64,000 nucleotides of DNA from Loktanella salsilacus (lineage in GTDB: Bacteria; Pseudomonadota; Alphaproteobacteria; Rhodobacterales; Rhodobacteraceae). Within the stretch, counting starts at the first letter, position 1. Each line of letters opens with the position of its first letter. Positions 17,222-25,517 of this stretch are shown here, in pieces. The notes under the pieces are model-generated. The model was not told where the DNA came from. It did no database searches and saw nothing but the letters and a program-made list of their open reading frames with translations. The DNA is taken from the NCBI RefSeq assembly GCF_900114485.1, contig NZ_FOTF01000004.1, forward strand, positions 175,681 to 239,680. The letters are read 5' to 3'. The translations under genes and the position numbers were made by a program.

Positions 17222-18670
17222 CTATGCGCTGCGCGCCGCCGCGTCCACCGACGGTGTGGATTGCGCCAAGGTTTCGGCGGCAAGCATCAGATCGGCGACA
17301 AAGGCATCTTCTGCCGCGGGGCGATCTGCTGGTGGCATCCGCAGCAATGCGCTGGGGTGCAAGGTAATCAAAACAGGGCCGTGCGGCGTTTGTTCAATCG
17401 TTCCGCGCCGCGCGGTGACGCCTTTTGCGTTACCTGTCAGCGCACCCATTGCTGTCGCCCCAAGCGCCAGCGTCAGGCGCGGTTTCAGCAGGGTGCGTTC
17501 GCTGTCGAGCCAGAATTTGCAGTGGCTGACCTCTGACGTGTTTGGGTTCACATGCATGCGACGTTTGGCACCTTCTTTGAATTTAAAGTGCTTCACGGCG
17601 TTCGTCACATAGGCTTGCCCGCGATCAAGTCCCGCCCGCGCAGCAAGCTGGTCAAAGAGCTGCCCCGCAGGCCCGACAAACGGCGTGCCTGCCAGATCCT
17701 CTTGGTCACCGGGCTGTTCGCCAACGATCATCAACGGCGCGTCGTGGGGGCCATGGCCGGGCACGACCTGCGTCGCCGGCCCGTGCAGCGGGCAGCGGGT
17801 GCAGGCGGAGAGCCCCGCGTTCAACAGGTTCCACGATGCGGGCTGCGGCACGGCTTGCAGCTGTTCGCGAATGCGGGCGACACGGGCGGGTTCCAGCGTC
17901 GGCGCGGCAGCTGCCATTTCGCGCACGCGCGCCTCTGCGTTGGCGATCAGGCCGGGGATGAATTGCGCCTCTGGCAGGTTTTTCCAATATTTCTTAGGCA
18001 TCTCTGACGTCATCGCCGATATCTTTAGCCGTGCGGGGTTAAAGATGTTCTGGAAATAGGTTCCCCAAAGCGCCTCTGCCGCGTCTTCGGGCAGGTCAGG
18101 TTTTTCGCGCCCCTCGTGGAATGTCAGGTCGCCGTTGGTGAACTTTGCGGTCACGTCGGGGGTCACGATCATCCAGTCCATGTCGGCAAAGCGGCGGGCA
18201 AAGAACGGCGCGCAGGGCTCTACTGAATGATGGGTCGGCTCGAACCACGCAGCAAAGCTGCGCCGCGCGCCGCCGGTGCGCAGATCGCGGAACCGCACAA
18301 AGGCGCGCATCTTGTGTTTGCAGCGATGGACGGCCTTTTCCATCTGGCGCAGGCGCGCAAGGTCCGCATCGGCGCGATCCGCCATAATCCCTTTTTCTAG
18401 CCGCAACCGCCATAGCAAGGCGTAAAGCCGGGCAAAGCGTTGGGGGTCTTTGTGCCAAACCACCCATTGCGCCATTTCCACGAAATCGGCGGGCACTTTA
18501 ATCGCCTGCCGGGTGGTCGGTGGCGGGATGTCAGTGGCGAAAAGCTCGCTCGCGGTGCCGTCCCAATCCCAGACGATCTGTTCGGGCGGAACGCGGGCCG
18601 CCAGCAATGCGCGTGCCGCATCGCGCCACGCCTCCCATGTGCCAATGCGGGTTAGGGGAACGGTAAACAT
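17222..18670 (-). CDS. udgX: DUF4130 (SAM-associated) fused to UdgX-type uracil-DNA-binding protein
   Basis: A 482-residue two-domain protein. Residues 1 to about 245 fit the DUF4130/TIGR03915 domain found next to radical-SAM genes; its role is unknown. Residues about 255-470 form a family-4-like uracil-DNA glycosylase of the UdgX type. Visible there: CTRC (C290, C293) and C384 as Fe-S ligands, motif GEQPGDQED (317-325), the UdgX R-loop KRRMH (369-373, His373) and HPSALLR (438-444). In characterised UdgX the R-loop His binds covalently to the abasic sugar left after uracil removal; I infer the same here because the His is kept. It starts right where the radical-SAM gene stops, so the pair is one operon. 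Confidence 0.9.
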   Translation of the reverse strand: MFTVPLTRIGTWEAWRDAARALLAARVPPEQIVWDWDGTASELFATDIPPPTTRQAIKVPADFVEMAQWVVWHKDPQRFARLYALLWRLRLEKGIMADRADADLARLRQMEKAVHRCKHKMRAFVRFRDLRTGGARRSFAAWFEPTHHSVEPCAPFFARRFADMDWMIVTPDVTAKFTNGDLTFHEGREKPDLPEDAAEALWGTYFQNIFNPARLKISAMTSEMPKKYWKNLPEAQFIPGLIANAEARVREMAAAAPTLEPARVARIREQLQAVPQPASWNLLNAGLSACTRCPLHGPATQVVPGHGPHDAPLMIVGEQPGDQEDLAGTPFVGPAGQLFDQLAARAGLDRGQAYVTNAVKHFKFKEGAKRRMHVNPNTSEVSHCKFWLDSERTLLKPRLTLALGATAMGALTGNAKGVTARRGTIEQTPHGPVLITLHPSALLRMPPADRPAAEDAFVADLMLAAETLAQSTPSVDAAARSA

Positions 18671-19912
18671 TCAGAACAGTGTCAATTGTTCAGGCGGCGG
18701 CGCAAAGCGCGCCCGCAGGTTTACGCTGTCGGTCAAGCTGCCGGGGGTCCAGTCCAACGCGGTAACAAAGGCCTGCGCCTTTTTCAGCGATGCCCCAAGG
18801 CGCAGCAGGTCGTCATAGCGCAGAGTGCGATGGCGGCGTGTGGTCAGAATGCGGTTCACTGTCTTGGTGCCGAACCCCGGCACGCGCAGCAGCATGTCAC
18901 GGCTGGCTTTGTTCACGTCCAGCGGAAACAGGTGACGATTCTGCAAGGCCCAAGCAAGCTTTGGATCAATCTCCAGGTCCAAGTTCCCTTGATGGGCGAC
19001 AGAAGTGATTTCATCCACGCCAAATCCATAGAACCGCATCAGCCAATCCGCTTGATAGAGTCTATGTTCGCGCATCATTGGCGGTTTGATCAGCGGCAGC
19101 TTTGCCGTGCTGTCAGGGATCGGAGAGAAGGCGGAATAGTAGACTCGCCGCAATTTGTAATCACCGTAAAGCGAAGTCGAGCGCGTCAAGATCGTCGCAT
19201 CAGTGGCCCCGTCTGCGCCGACGATCATCTGCGTCGACTGCCCGGCGGGGGCAAATATCGGGGGGCGCTTGCCCGTATGGCTGCGATCCTTGGATGCGGT
19301 ACGCAGGCCGCGCACATTGCCCATCGCTGCGCGAATCGTGGCGGGGTTCTTTTCCGGGGCAAAGGCCTGAACGGACCTGTCTGTCGGCAGCTCGACGTTG
19401 ATCGACAGGCGGTCTGCGTACAGACCGGCCTCTGCGATGATTTCGGGCGATGCATCCGGGATCGTCTTAAGGTGGATATAACCGCGAAAATTTTCGACCG
19501 TACGCAGGCGTTTCGCGATGCGCACCATGTCCGACATCGTGTCGTCCGGATTGCGGATCACGCCAGAGGACAAAAACAGCCCCTCGATATAATTGCGACG
19601 GTAGAACTCCAGTGTCAGGCTGACGACCTCGTCCACGTTAAACCGCGCACGGGGCACGTTGGACGACACCCGATTGACGCAGTAGGCGCAGTCATAGATG
19701 CAAAAGTTCGTCATCAGGATCTTAAGCAGACTGATGCAGCGCCCGTCTGGGGCATAAGCGTGGCAGATGCCGGACCCTTCGGTGCTGCCAAGGCCCTTAC
19801 CATCGCGGCTGTCACGCCGGGTCGTACCGCTGGACGCACAAGAGGCGTCGTAGCGGGCCGCATCGGACAGAATTGCAAGTTTTTCTTGAAGTGTTTGTGC
19901 CATGTTGTTCAT
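18671..19912 (-). CDS. Radical-SAM protein with C-terminal HhH, putative DNA modification/repair (TIGR03916-like)
   Basis: A 413-residue protein. The [4Fe-4S]/SAM motif is C71-x3-C75-x2-C78 (NFCIYDCAYCVNR). The barrel continues through FLSSGVIRNPDDT, IHLKTIPDASPE and RLSINVELPTD. Near the C-terminus a helix-hairpin-helix (residues 332-356, with LLRVPGFGTKTVNRIL) is a typical DNA-backbone-binding fold. This layout is known as a putative DNA modification/repair radical-SAM family that occurs together with DUF4130-UdgX, exactly as here, with no bases between the two genes. The substrate is unknown. The start is set at ATG 19912 (MNNMAQTLQ); an in-frame ATG at 19903 is equally possible and ribosome sites are weak. 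Confidence 0.9.
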   Translation of the reverse strand: MNNMAQTLQEKLAILSDAARYDASCASSGTTRRDSRDGKGLGSTEGSGICHAYAPDGRCISLLKILMTNFCIYDCAYCVNRVSSNVPRARFNVDEVVSLTLEFYRRNYIEGLFLSSGVIRNPDDTMSDMVRIAKRLRTVENFRGYIHLKTIPDASPEIIAEAGLYADRLSINVELPTDRSVQAFAPEKNPATIRAAMGNVRGLRTASKDRSHTGKRPPIFAPAGQSTQMIVGADGATDATILTRSTSLYGDYKLRRVYYSAFSPIPDSTAKLPLIKPPMMREHRLYQADWLMRFYGFGVDEITSVAHQGNLDLEIDPKLAWALQNRHLFPLDVNKASRDMLLRVPGFGTKTVNRILTTRRHRTLRYDDLLRLGASLKKAQAFVTALDWTPGSLTDSVNLRARFAPPPEQLTLF

Positions 19913-20141
19913 GGTATGTTCTTGTTTGCGAAGTTTCAAGTTGAACAAGCGCCTCGGCCGCAACAAGTTCACATTCCGCTAAACTGAGTCATTTCTGGCG
20001 GTGACGTTAGGAAGGGCGAAGCGTTGATAATTGCTGTCGCAGCTCAGTAGATCATAAGGGAAACAAGCTATTTAACCGGGATATGCGCGCGCGCCTATTT
20101 TTCGCTTGTTTCATTGGCGTGCCACACATAAAAGCGGCCTC

Positions 20142-20231
20142 GGAGACGTGGCCGAGTGGTCGAAGGCACGCCCCTGCTAAGGGCGCATACCGGAAACGGT
20201 ATCGAGGGTTCGAATCCCTTCGTCTCCGCCA
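20142..20231 (+). tRNA. tRNA-Ser (anticodon GCU)
   Basis: A 90-base class II tRNA with CCA encoded. The acceptor stem GGAGACG pairs with CGTCTCC and the discriminator is G. The anticodon stem CGCCC/GGGCG holds the loop CTGCTAA (anticodon GCT), which reads AGC and AGU. A long variable arm (TACCGGAAACGGTA) confirms the serine class. T loop TTCGAAT. Confidence 0.98.
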
Positions 20232-20288
20232 GACCCTTCTGAAATCAGACGAATTGATGCGCTGACCGTTCCGGCGGTCTGCAGGTGA

Positions 20289-20966
20289 TCAATTTGAGTC
20301 GTCGGTAAACCAGTTATGGCTTTGTTGCTTGAGCTGCGCGATCAGGGTTTCGATCCGCGTCAAATGTGCAGTCATGGCATGTGCTGCGCCATTGGGGTCG
20401 CGGGCGGTGATGGCGGCAAGGATAGCGATATGTTCATCCAATGCGCGATTTTGCGATGATGTATCAAGCGACAACATCCGCACGCGGTCCATATGCGCCT
20501 TGTGATCGCTGATAATGTCCCATGCAAAACCAACGTCGGCTGATACGCAGATCTGGCGGTGAAACTGGTCGTCCAGAATGTGAAATTTTTGCCGGTCGCC
20601 GTCGGTGATGGCCTGGCGTTGCTGGCTGATCAGGCTGGCCAATATGGCCAGACCGTCGTCCGCTATATCACGGCAGGCGGCGCGGCATGTTTGTGTTTCC
20701 AGCGCGATCCGAATGAAGCGCGATTTTAGGACAGCTTCCTCGGAAATTAAGGTGACAGTCGTGCCGCTTTGCGGACGAATGTTCAAAAAGCCGAGGTTAG
20801 CAAGGCGGCGAAAGGCTTCTCTGACGGGTTGCCGGGACGCGCCTAGGCGGGCTGCGACCTCTGCTTCAGAGATACGCGTATTGGGCGGTAACTCCAAAGA
20901 TAGGATCTGCTGCTGTAACGTATCAAACACGCGGTCAGCGACACTTTTGGGCAGGGTTGGGGTCAT
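20289..20966 (-). CDS. GntR-family regulator (FCD domain), probable uronate repressor
   Basis: A 225-residue FadR-subfamily regulator. Residues 5-75 form the winged helix-turn-helix (RISEAEVAARLGASRQPVREAFRRL), and about 85-215 the all-helical FCD ligand domain with the usual Asp/His metal-site residues (HILDDQFHRQI, HIAILAAI, HAMTAHL). It is divergent from uxaC with 140 bases between the starts, and UxuR/ExuR-type FCD regulators commonly control hexuronate genes. I therefore infer that it represses uxaC-kduID-uxuBA and is relieved by a uronate or fructuronate/tagaturonate. No direct evidence for the ligand exists in the sequence. Confidence 0.92.
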   Translation of the reverse strand: MTPTLPKSVADRVFDTLQQQILSLELPPNTRISEAEVAARLGASRQPVREAFRRLANLGFLNIRPQSGTTVTLISEEAVLKSRFIRIALETQTCRAACRDIADDGLAILASLISQQRQAITDGDRQKFHILDDQFHRQICVSADVGFAWDIISDHKAHMDRVRMLSLDTSSQNRALDEHIAILAAITARDPNGAAHAMTAHLTRIETLIAQLKQQSHNWFTDDSN

Positions 20967-21039
20967 CGGGTTACACGCAGCTCCTGAACTCGGTTCCTTG
21001 TAGCACGCAGAACATGGGGCGAGGCAACTGGGATATCAA

Positions 21040-21079
21040 TTGACACCCCAAAACTGGCCTACTAGGATATTAGTTGGCC
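21040..21079 (+). promoter_or_regulatory. Predicted uxaC promoter with overlapping palindromic operator
   Basis: A perfect -35 TTGACA (21040-21045) is followed after 17 bases by TAGGAT (21063-21068), a fair -10. An imperfect inverted repeat, GGCCTACTA (21056-21064), GGATAT, TAGTTGGCC (21071-21079), matches at eight of nine arm positions and covers the -10 region, where a bound repressor would block RNA polymerase. It sits 28 bases before the uxaC start. The assignment to the adjacent GntR/FCD regulator is inference. Confidence 0.6.
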
Positions 21080-21106
21080 GGTATCGGTTCAGTGTAGGGA
21101 AACGTA

Positions 21107-22513
21107 ATGGCAATTCTGGACGACAACCGACTTTTTCCGATAGAGCCGTCCGTCCGGGCGCAGGCGCGCGCGCTTTATGATGGCGTTCGCGATTTACCGA
21201 TTATCAGCCCGCATGGTCACACCGATCCGCGCTGGTTTGCTGAAAACGCTAGTTTTGCCAATCCGTCGGCTCTGTTCGTCACGCCTGATCACTACGTGTT
21301 CCGTATGCTGCATTCGCAGGGCGTGTCCCTTGACGCGCTGGGTGTTCCGCGGGCCGATGGCACTGTTTCGGACGTTGACCCGCGCGACGTCTGGCAGCTT
21401 TTTGCGAGCCACTATCACTTGCTGCGTGGCACGCCGTCGCGGCTGTGGCTCGATCACGCCTTTGCCTCGGTCTTTGATGTGCAAGAGCGCTTGTCGGCAA
21501 GCAACGCCGGCGCGATCTATGAGCAGATCGACGCCGCCTTGCAGACTGATGCCTTTCGCCCGCGTGCCTTGTTTGAACGGTTCAATATCGAGGCGATTTC
21601 GACCACTGAATCCGCCATCGATGACCTGAAATGGCACCGCATGATCCGCGACAGCGGTTGGAGTGGGCGCGTTATCACCGCCTACCGCCCTGACGCTGTC
21701 ATCGATCCAGAATTCGCGGGCTTCGCTGATAACGTTGCCCTGATGGGGCAGATGGCGGGCGAGGATACGGGCACTTGGACAGGCTATCTGGCCGCACACC
21801 GCAATCGCCGCGAATATTTCAAAAGCTTCGGCGCGACCTCGACCGATCACGGCCATCCGACCGCCCGCACAGAGGACCTGCCGCAGGACGTCGCAGCCAC
21901 CCTGTTCGACAAAGCGCTGCAGGGCACCTGCACCGCACAGGAAGCGGACGCTTTTCGCGGCCATATGCTGACGGAAATGGCGCGGATGTCGCTGGACGAT
22001 GGCCTTGTGCTGCAAATCCACCCGGGATCGTTTCGCAATCATTCGGATCATGTCCTTGCCGGATTTGGCCGGGACAAAGGTTACGATATCCCCACGCGCA
22101 CCGACTATGTCCGCGCGTTAAAGCCGTTGCTGGATGCCGTCGGGCACCGGGCAGACCTGACCGTTATCCTGTTTACGCTGGACGAATCCGCATATGCCCG
22201 CGAACTTGCGCCTTTGGCGGGCGTCTATCCGTGTCTGCGCCTTGGGCCGCCATGGTGGTTCCATGACAGCCCCGAAGGCATGATGCGGTTTCGCCAGATG
22301 ACGACGGAAACTGCGGGTTTTTACAATACCGTCGGCTTTAACGACGACACCCGCGCCTTTTGCTCGATCCCGGCGCGCCACGACGTTGCCCGCCGCGTGG
22401 ATTGTGCCTTTCTGGCCAATCTGATTGCGACCGGCCGCCTTGACGCGGACGAGGCGCCAGAGCTGGCGCATGATCTTGCCTACGGCCTCGCTAAACGCGC
22501 CTACCGGCTGTGA
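21107..22513 (+). CDS. uxaC: Glucuronate isomerase
   Basis: A 468-residue member of the UxaC branch of the amidohydrolase superfamily. It interconverts D-glucuronate with D-fructuronate and D-galacturonate with D-tagaturonate, the first step of hexuronate use. The metal-site motif SPHGHTDP is near residue 34 (the two His of the HxH type). Further markers are the RLWLDHAF segment, LQIHPGS, the LDESAYARELAPLAG strand and FHDSPEGM(M)RFRQM near the end. Full length. It is the first gene of uxaC-kduI-kduD-uxuB-uxuA; AGGGAA precedes the ATG. Regulation is probably by the divergent GntR protein. Confidence 0.96.
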   Translation: MAILDDNRLFPIEPSVRAQARALYDGVRDLPIISPHGHTDPRWFAENASFANPSALFVTPDHYVFRMLHSQGVSLDALGVPRADGTVSDVDPRDVWQLFASHYHLLRGTPSRLWLDHAFASVFDVQERLSASNAGAIYEQIDAALQTDAFRPRALFERFNIEAISTTESAIDDLKWHRMIRDSGWSGRVITAYRPDAVIDPEFAGFADNVALMGQMAGEDTGTWTGYLAAHRNRREYFKSFGATSTDHGHPTARTEDLPQDVAATLFDKALQGTCTAQEADAFRGHMLTEMARMSLDDGLVLQIHPGSFRNHSDHVLAGFGRDKGYDIPTRTDYVRALKPLLDAVGHRADLTVILFTLDESAYARELAPLAGVYPCLRLGPPWWFHDSPEGMMRFRQMTTETAGFYNTVGFNDDTRAFCSIPARHDVARRVDCAFLANLIATGRLDADEAPELAHDLAYGLAKRAYRL

Positions 22514-22544
22514 CCCCCTTCATTCCTGACCTGAAAGACCCGAC

Positions 22545-23369
22545 ATGCTGAATACCCAGACCCGTTATGCCATTGATCCTGCCACTGCTAAAACGCTGGA
22601 TACCGATCAGCTGCGCGACCATTTCCACGTCGATGGCCTGTTCGCCGACGGCGAAATCAAACTGATCTACAGCCACTATGATCGCCTGATCCTTGGCTCT
22701 GCTGTGCCGGGTGCTGGCACCCTGACATTGGACAAGGTTGCAGAGACTGGCACCGCCACCTTTCTTGAACGGCGCGAGATGGCGGTCCTGAACGTCGGCG
22801 GCACAGGCACCGTTATTACGGGCGGAAAGGTCTACACACTGGAAAAAGGCGAGGTCGTCTATATCGGCATGGGCGCGGGCCCGGTCGCATTCGCGGGTGC
22901 TGGACGTTTCTACATCCTGTCCGCTCCGGCGCACCGGACTTGCCCGACGCGGCTGATCAAGCTGTCCGACGCGCGCCGGGTCGAGATGGGATCGGCAGAG
23001 GCCGCGAATGAGCGGGTTATTTTGCAATTCCTGCACCCAGAGGTGGCTGAGTCCTGCCAACTGTTGATGGGCTACACCCAATTTGCCGAAGGTTCGGTTT
23101 GGAACACGATGCCAGCCCATACCCATGACCGACGGATGGAGGCGTATCTTTACTTCGACATGCCCGCCGACCGCCGTGTGTTTCACATCATGGGCGAACC
23201 CACGCAAACCCGCCACATCGTTATGGCGAACGAAGAAGCTGTGATCAGCCCGCCATGGTCGGTGCACGCGGGGGCCGGCACCGGCTCTTATACCTTCTGC
23301 TGGGCAATGGCCGGCGACAACGTCGATTTTACCGACATGGACATGGTCCCGATGGAGGCGCTGCGGTGA
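22545..23369 (+). CDS. kduI: 5-dehydro-4-deoxy-D-glucuronate isomerase
   Basis: Turns 5-keto-4-deoxyuronate (DKI, from unsaturated uronates released by polysaccharide lyases) into 2,5-diketo-3-deoxygluconate (DKII). The 274-residue cupin-fold protein shows the metal-binding segment TMPAHTHDRRMEAYLYFD (His, His, Glu) plus the downstream His of PPWSVHAGAGT. Full length for KduI. It follows uxaC by 31 bases and ends three bases before the kduD ATG. Its presence suggests that the organism takes up unsaturated or keto-uronates from pectin, alginate or ulvan breakdown; the lyases are not in this window. Confidence 0.95.
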   Translation: MLNTQTRYAIDPATAKTLDTDQLRDHFHVDGLFADGEIKLIYSHYDRLILGSAVPGAGTLTLDKVAETGTATFLERREMAVLNVGGTGTVITGGKVYTLEKGEVVYIGMGAGPVAFAGAGRFYILSAPAHRTCPTRLIKLSDARRVEMGSAEAANERVILQFLHPEVAESCQLLMGYTQFAEGSVWNTMPAHTHDRRMEAYLYFDMPADRRVFHIMGEPTQTRHIVMANEEAVISPPWSVHAGAGTGSYTFCWAMAGDNVDFTDMDMVPMEALR

Positions 23370-23371
23370 GC

Positions 23372-24106
23372 ATGTTTTCACTGACGGGCAAGCGCGCGCT
23401 GGTCACGGGGGCCAACACCGGCATCGGACAGGCAATCGCCGTTGGTCTGGCGCAGGCGGGGGCAGAGGTGATCTGCGCTGGCAGGCGCGCTTGCGATGAA
23501 ACCGTGGCGATGATCACGGCCGAGGGTGGCACTGCGTCCAGCGTGCTGGTGGATTTTGCCGACCCGATGGCGGGGCAGGGGCTGTTCGGCGATCAGGCTA
23601 TCGATATTTTGGTCAACAACGCAGGCATCATCCGCCGCAACGACGCTGTGGATTTTACCGAAAGCGACTGGGACGACGTCATGGACGTGAACCTGAAGGC
23701 TTTGTTTTTCACCACGCAGGCCTTTGCCAAGGCGGTGCTCGCCCGCGACGGGCAAGGCCGCGTCGTCAACATCGCGTCACTTTTGTCGTTTCAGGGTGGC
23801 ATCCGCGTGCCCAGCTATACCGCGTCAAAACACGGCGTCGCGGGGCTGACCAAGCTGCTGGCCAATGAATGGGCCGCGAAGGGGATCAATGTGAATGCCG
23901 TCGCGCCGGGGTATATTGAGACGAATAATACCGAAGCCTTGCGCGCGGACGAGTCCCGCAACGCCGCGATCCTAGATCGTATTCCCGCTGGCCGCTGGGG
24001 CGCAGCGTCTGACATCGCAGGCGCGGCGGTTTATCTGTGCACACCCGCCGCAAACTACGTCCATGGTGCAATTTTGAACGTCGATGGAGGCTGGCTTGCC
24101 CGCTAA
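23372..24106 (+). CDS. kduD: 2-dehydro-3-deoxy-D-gluconate 5-dehydrogenase
   Basis: Short-chain dehydrogenase that reduces DKII to 2-keto-3-deoxygluconate. The 244-residue protein has the NAD(P) motif TGANTGIGQA (about 13-22), the NNAG strand, the catalytic Ser, Tyr and Lys in SLLSFQG...SYTASKHGV, and the standard C-terminal strand HGAILNVDGGW. KduD identity rests on pairing with kduI and on the conserved opening MFSLTGKRALVTG. The ATG at 23372 is used; an in-frame GTG two codons earlier overlaps the kduI stop. The end overlaps the next gene by about 20 bases. Confidence 0.93.
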   Translation: MFSLTGKRALVTGANTGIGQAIAVGLAQAGAEVICAGRRACDETVAMITAEGGTASSVLVDFADPMAGQGLFGDQAIDILVNNAGIIRRNDAVDFTESDWDDVMDVNLKALFFTTQAFAKAVLARDGQGRVVNIASLLSFQGGIRVPSYTASKHGVAGLTKLLANEWAAKGINVNAVAPGYIETNNTEALRADESRNAAILDRIPAGRWGAASDIAGAAVYLCTPAANYVHGAILNVDGGWLAR

Positions 24107-25517
24107 TCGCTTGATGCTCCCGCGTACATCGCGCCCCGCAACCGGTATTGTTCACCTTGGTCTTGGCGCATTCTTTCGCGCTTTCGGCTGCGTCTATGTC
24201 GCTGACGCGATGCAGGCGGCGGGCGGCGATTGGGGCATTGTCGGCGTCAGCCTGCGCAGCCCTGACACGCGCGACGCGCTAAAGCCGCAGGACTGGGCCT
24301 ATACCTCTGTCACGCTAACGCCGGACGGGCCGCAGACGCGTGTGATTGACGTTTTAAATGACGTACTGGTCGCGCCAGAGGATCCGCAAGCCGTGCTGGA
24401 CGCGATGTGCGATCCGGGCGTCCGGATCGTGTCCTTGACCGTGACCGAGAAGGGCTATTGCCACAATCCGGCTACGGGTGCGCTGAACATGGGGCATCCC
24501 GACATTCTGTATGATCTGACCCACAATCTACCGCGCTCTGCCCCCGGATATCTGGTGCGTGCATTGCAGCAGCGCCACGCGGCGGGCATCGCGCCCTTTA
24601 CCGTACTGACCTGCGATAACCTGCCGCATAACGGCGCGCTGGTGCGCGGTGTGGTGCTGGACATGGCACGGCGCATTGATCCGGCCTTGGCGGATTGGAT
24701 TGCTGAAAACGGACGCTTTCCGGCAACGATGGTGGACCGGATCACGCCCGCCACAACGGACGAGGATATCAAGACGGTTGAGACGTTGACTGGCCTCCAC
24801 GATGCGGCCCCCGTCATGCACGAACCCTTTCGCCAGTGGGCGGTACAGGATGACTTCGTGAACGGGGACCGCCCCGATCTGGCCGCCGCTGGCGCGCAAC
24901 TGGTCGATGACGTCGCAGCCTTCGAGGATATGAAGCTGCGGATGTTGAACGGCACCCATTCCGCACTTGCCTACCTTGGCTATCTGGCGGGGCACGAAAC
25001 GATTTCAGACACCGTCGCCGACCCTGCCTTTGCCGCCTACGTCCGGCACTGCTGGGAGGAGATCATGCCCGCCGTTGCCGCCCCGCCGGGTGTTGACCTG
25101 ACAGACTACGCCGACGCGCTGTTCGATCGCTACGCCAATCCTGCGATCAGGCACCGGACATGGCAGATCGCGATGGATGGCAGTCAAAAGCTGCCGCAGC
25201 GGCTGCTGGGTACGCTGCGGGCGAACTTGGATGCAGGCCGGGACAGTCCGGCTCTTTGCCTCGCTGTGGCGGGGTGGATGCGTTATGTCGCGGGCAAGGA
25301 TGAGGCGGGTCAGCCCATCGATGTGCGTGATCCTCTGGCGGATCTGATGCGCGATACCGCGACGGACAGCGCAACCGGCACAGTCGCGGCGCTGCTGTCG
25401 CTGGACCAAATTTTTCCCGCCGATCTGGCTGCGCAGTTGGCTGCCCCAGTCTCTCTGGCTGCGGCAACGCTATGGGCAAAAGGCGCAAGCAGCGCTGTGC
25501 AAGAGGTGACTCAATGA
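24084..25517 (+). CDS. uxuB: Mannitol dehydrogenase family protein, fructuronate reductase
   Basis: Reduces D-fructuronate to D-mannonate with NADH. The 477-residue protein has the N-terminal Rossmann domain beginning GIVHLGLGAFFRAF. The long-chain polyol dehydrogenase C-terminal half contains the catalytic K and N/H region KLRMLNGTHSALAYLGYLAG. The start is ambiguous. ATG 24084 overlaps kduD by 23 bases, but GGAGG at 24086-24090 lies five bases before a TTG at 24096, which may be the true start. Between kduD and uxuA, the context favours fructuronate over mannitol or tagaturonate as the substrate. Confidence 0.9.
   Translation: MEAGLPANRLMLPRTSRPATGIVHLGLGAFFRAFGCVYVADAMQAAGGDWGIVGVSLRSPDTRDALKPQDWAYTSVTLTPDGPQTRVIDVLNDVLVAPEDPQAVLDAMCDPGVRIVSLTVTEKGYCHNPATGALNMGHPDILYDLTHNLPRSAPGYLVRALQQRHAAGIAPFTVLTCDNLPHNGALVRGVVLDMARRIDPALADWIAENGRFPATMVDRITPATTDEDIKTVETLTGLHDAAPVMHEPFRQWAVQDDFVNGDRPDLAAAGAQLVDDVAAFEDMKLRMLNGTHSALAYLGYLAGHETISDTVADPAFAAYVRHCWEEIMPAVAAPPGVDLTDYADALFDRYANPAIRHRTWQIAMDGSQKLPQRLLGTLRANLDAGRDSPALCLAVAGWMRYVAGKDEAGQPIDVRDPLADLMRDTATDSATGTVAALLSLDQIFPADLAAQLAAPVSLAAATLWAKGASSAVQEVTQ

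Noticed and set aside
18686..19987. A 433-residue frame opposite the radical-SAM gene
   Set aside because: It is fully explained by the strand-opposite coding bias of the radical-SAM gene, which has a clear CxxxCxxC motif.
19913..19990. LexA (SOS) box upstream of the radical-SAM/udgX pair
   Set aside because: I looked for the alphaproteobacterial GTTC-N7-GTTC pattern on both strands and found only GTTC/GAAC fragments with wrong spacing.
14174..20231. The two tRNA genes as possible integration sites for a mobile element
   Set aside because: No integrase, no direct repeat of the tRNA 3' ends and only housekeeping genes around them.
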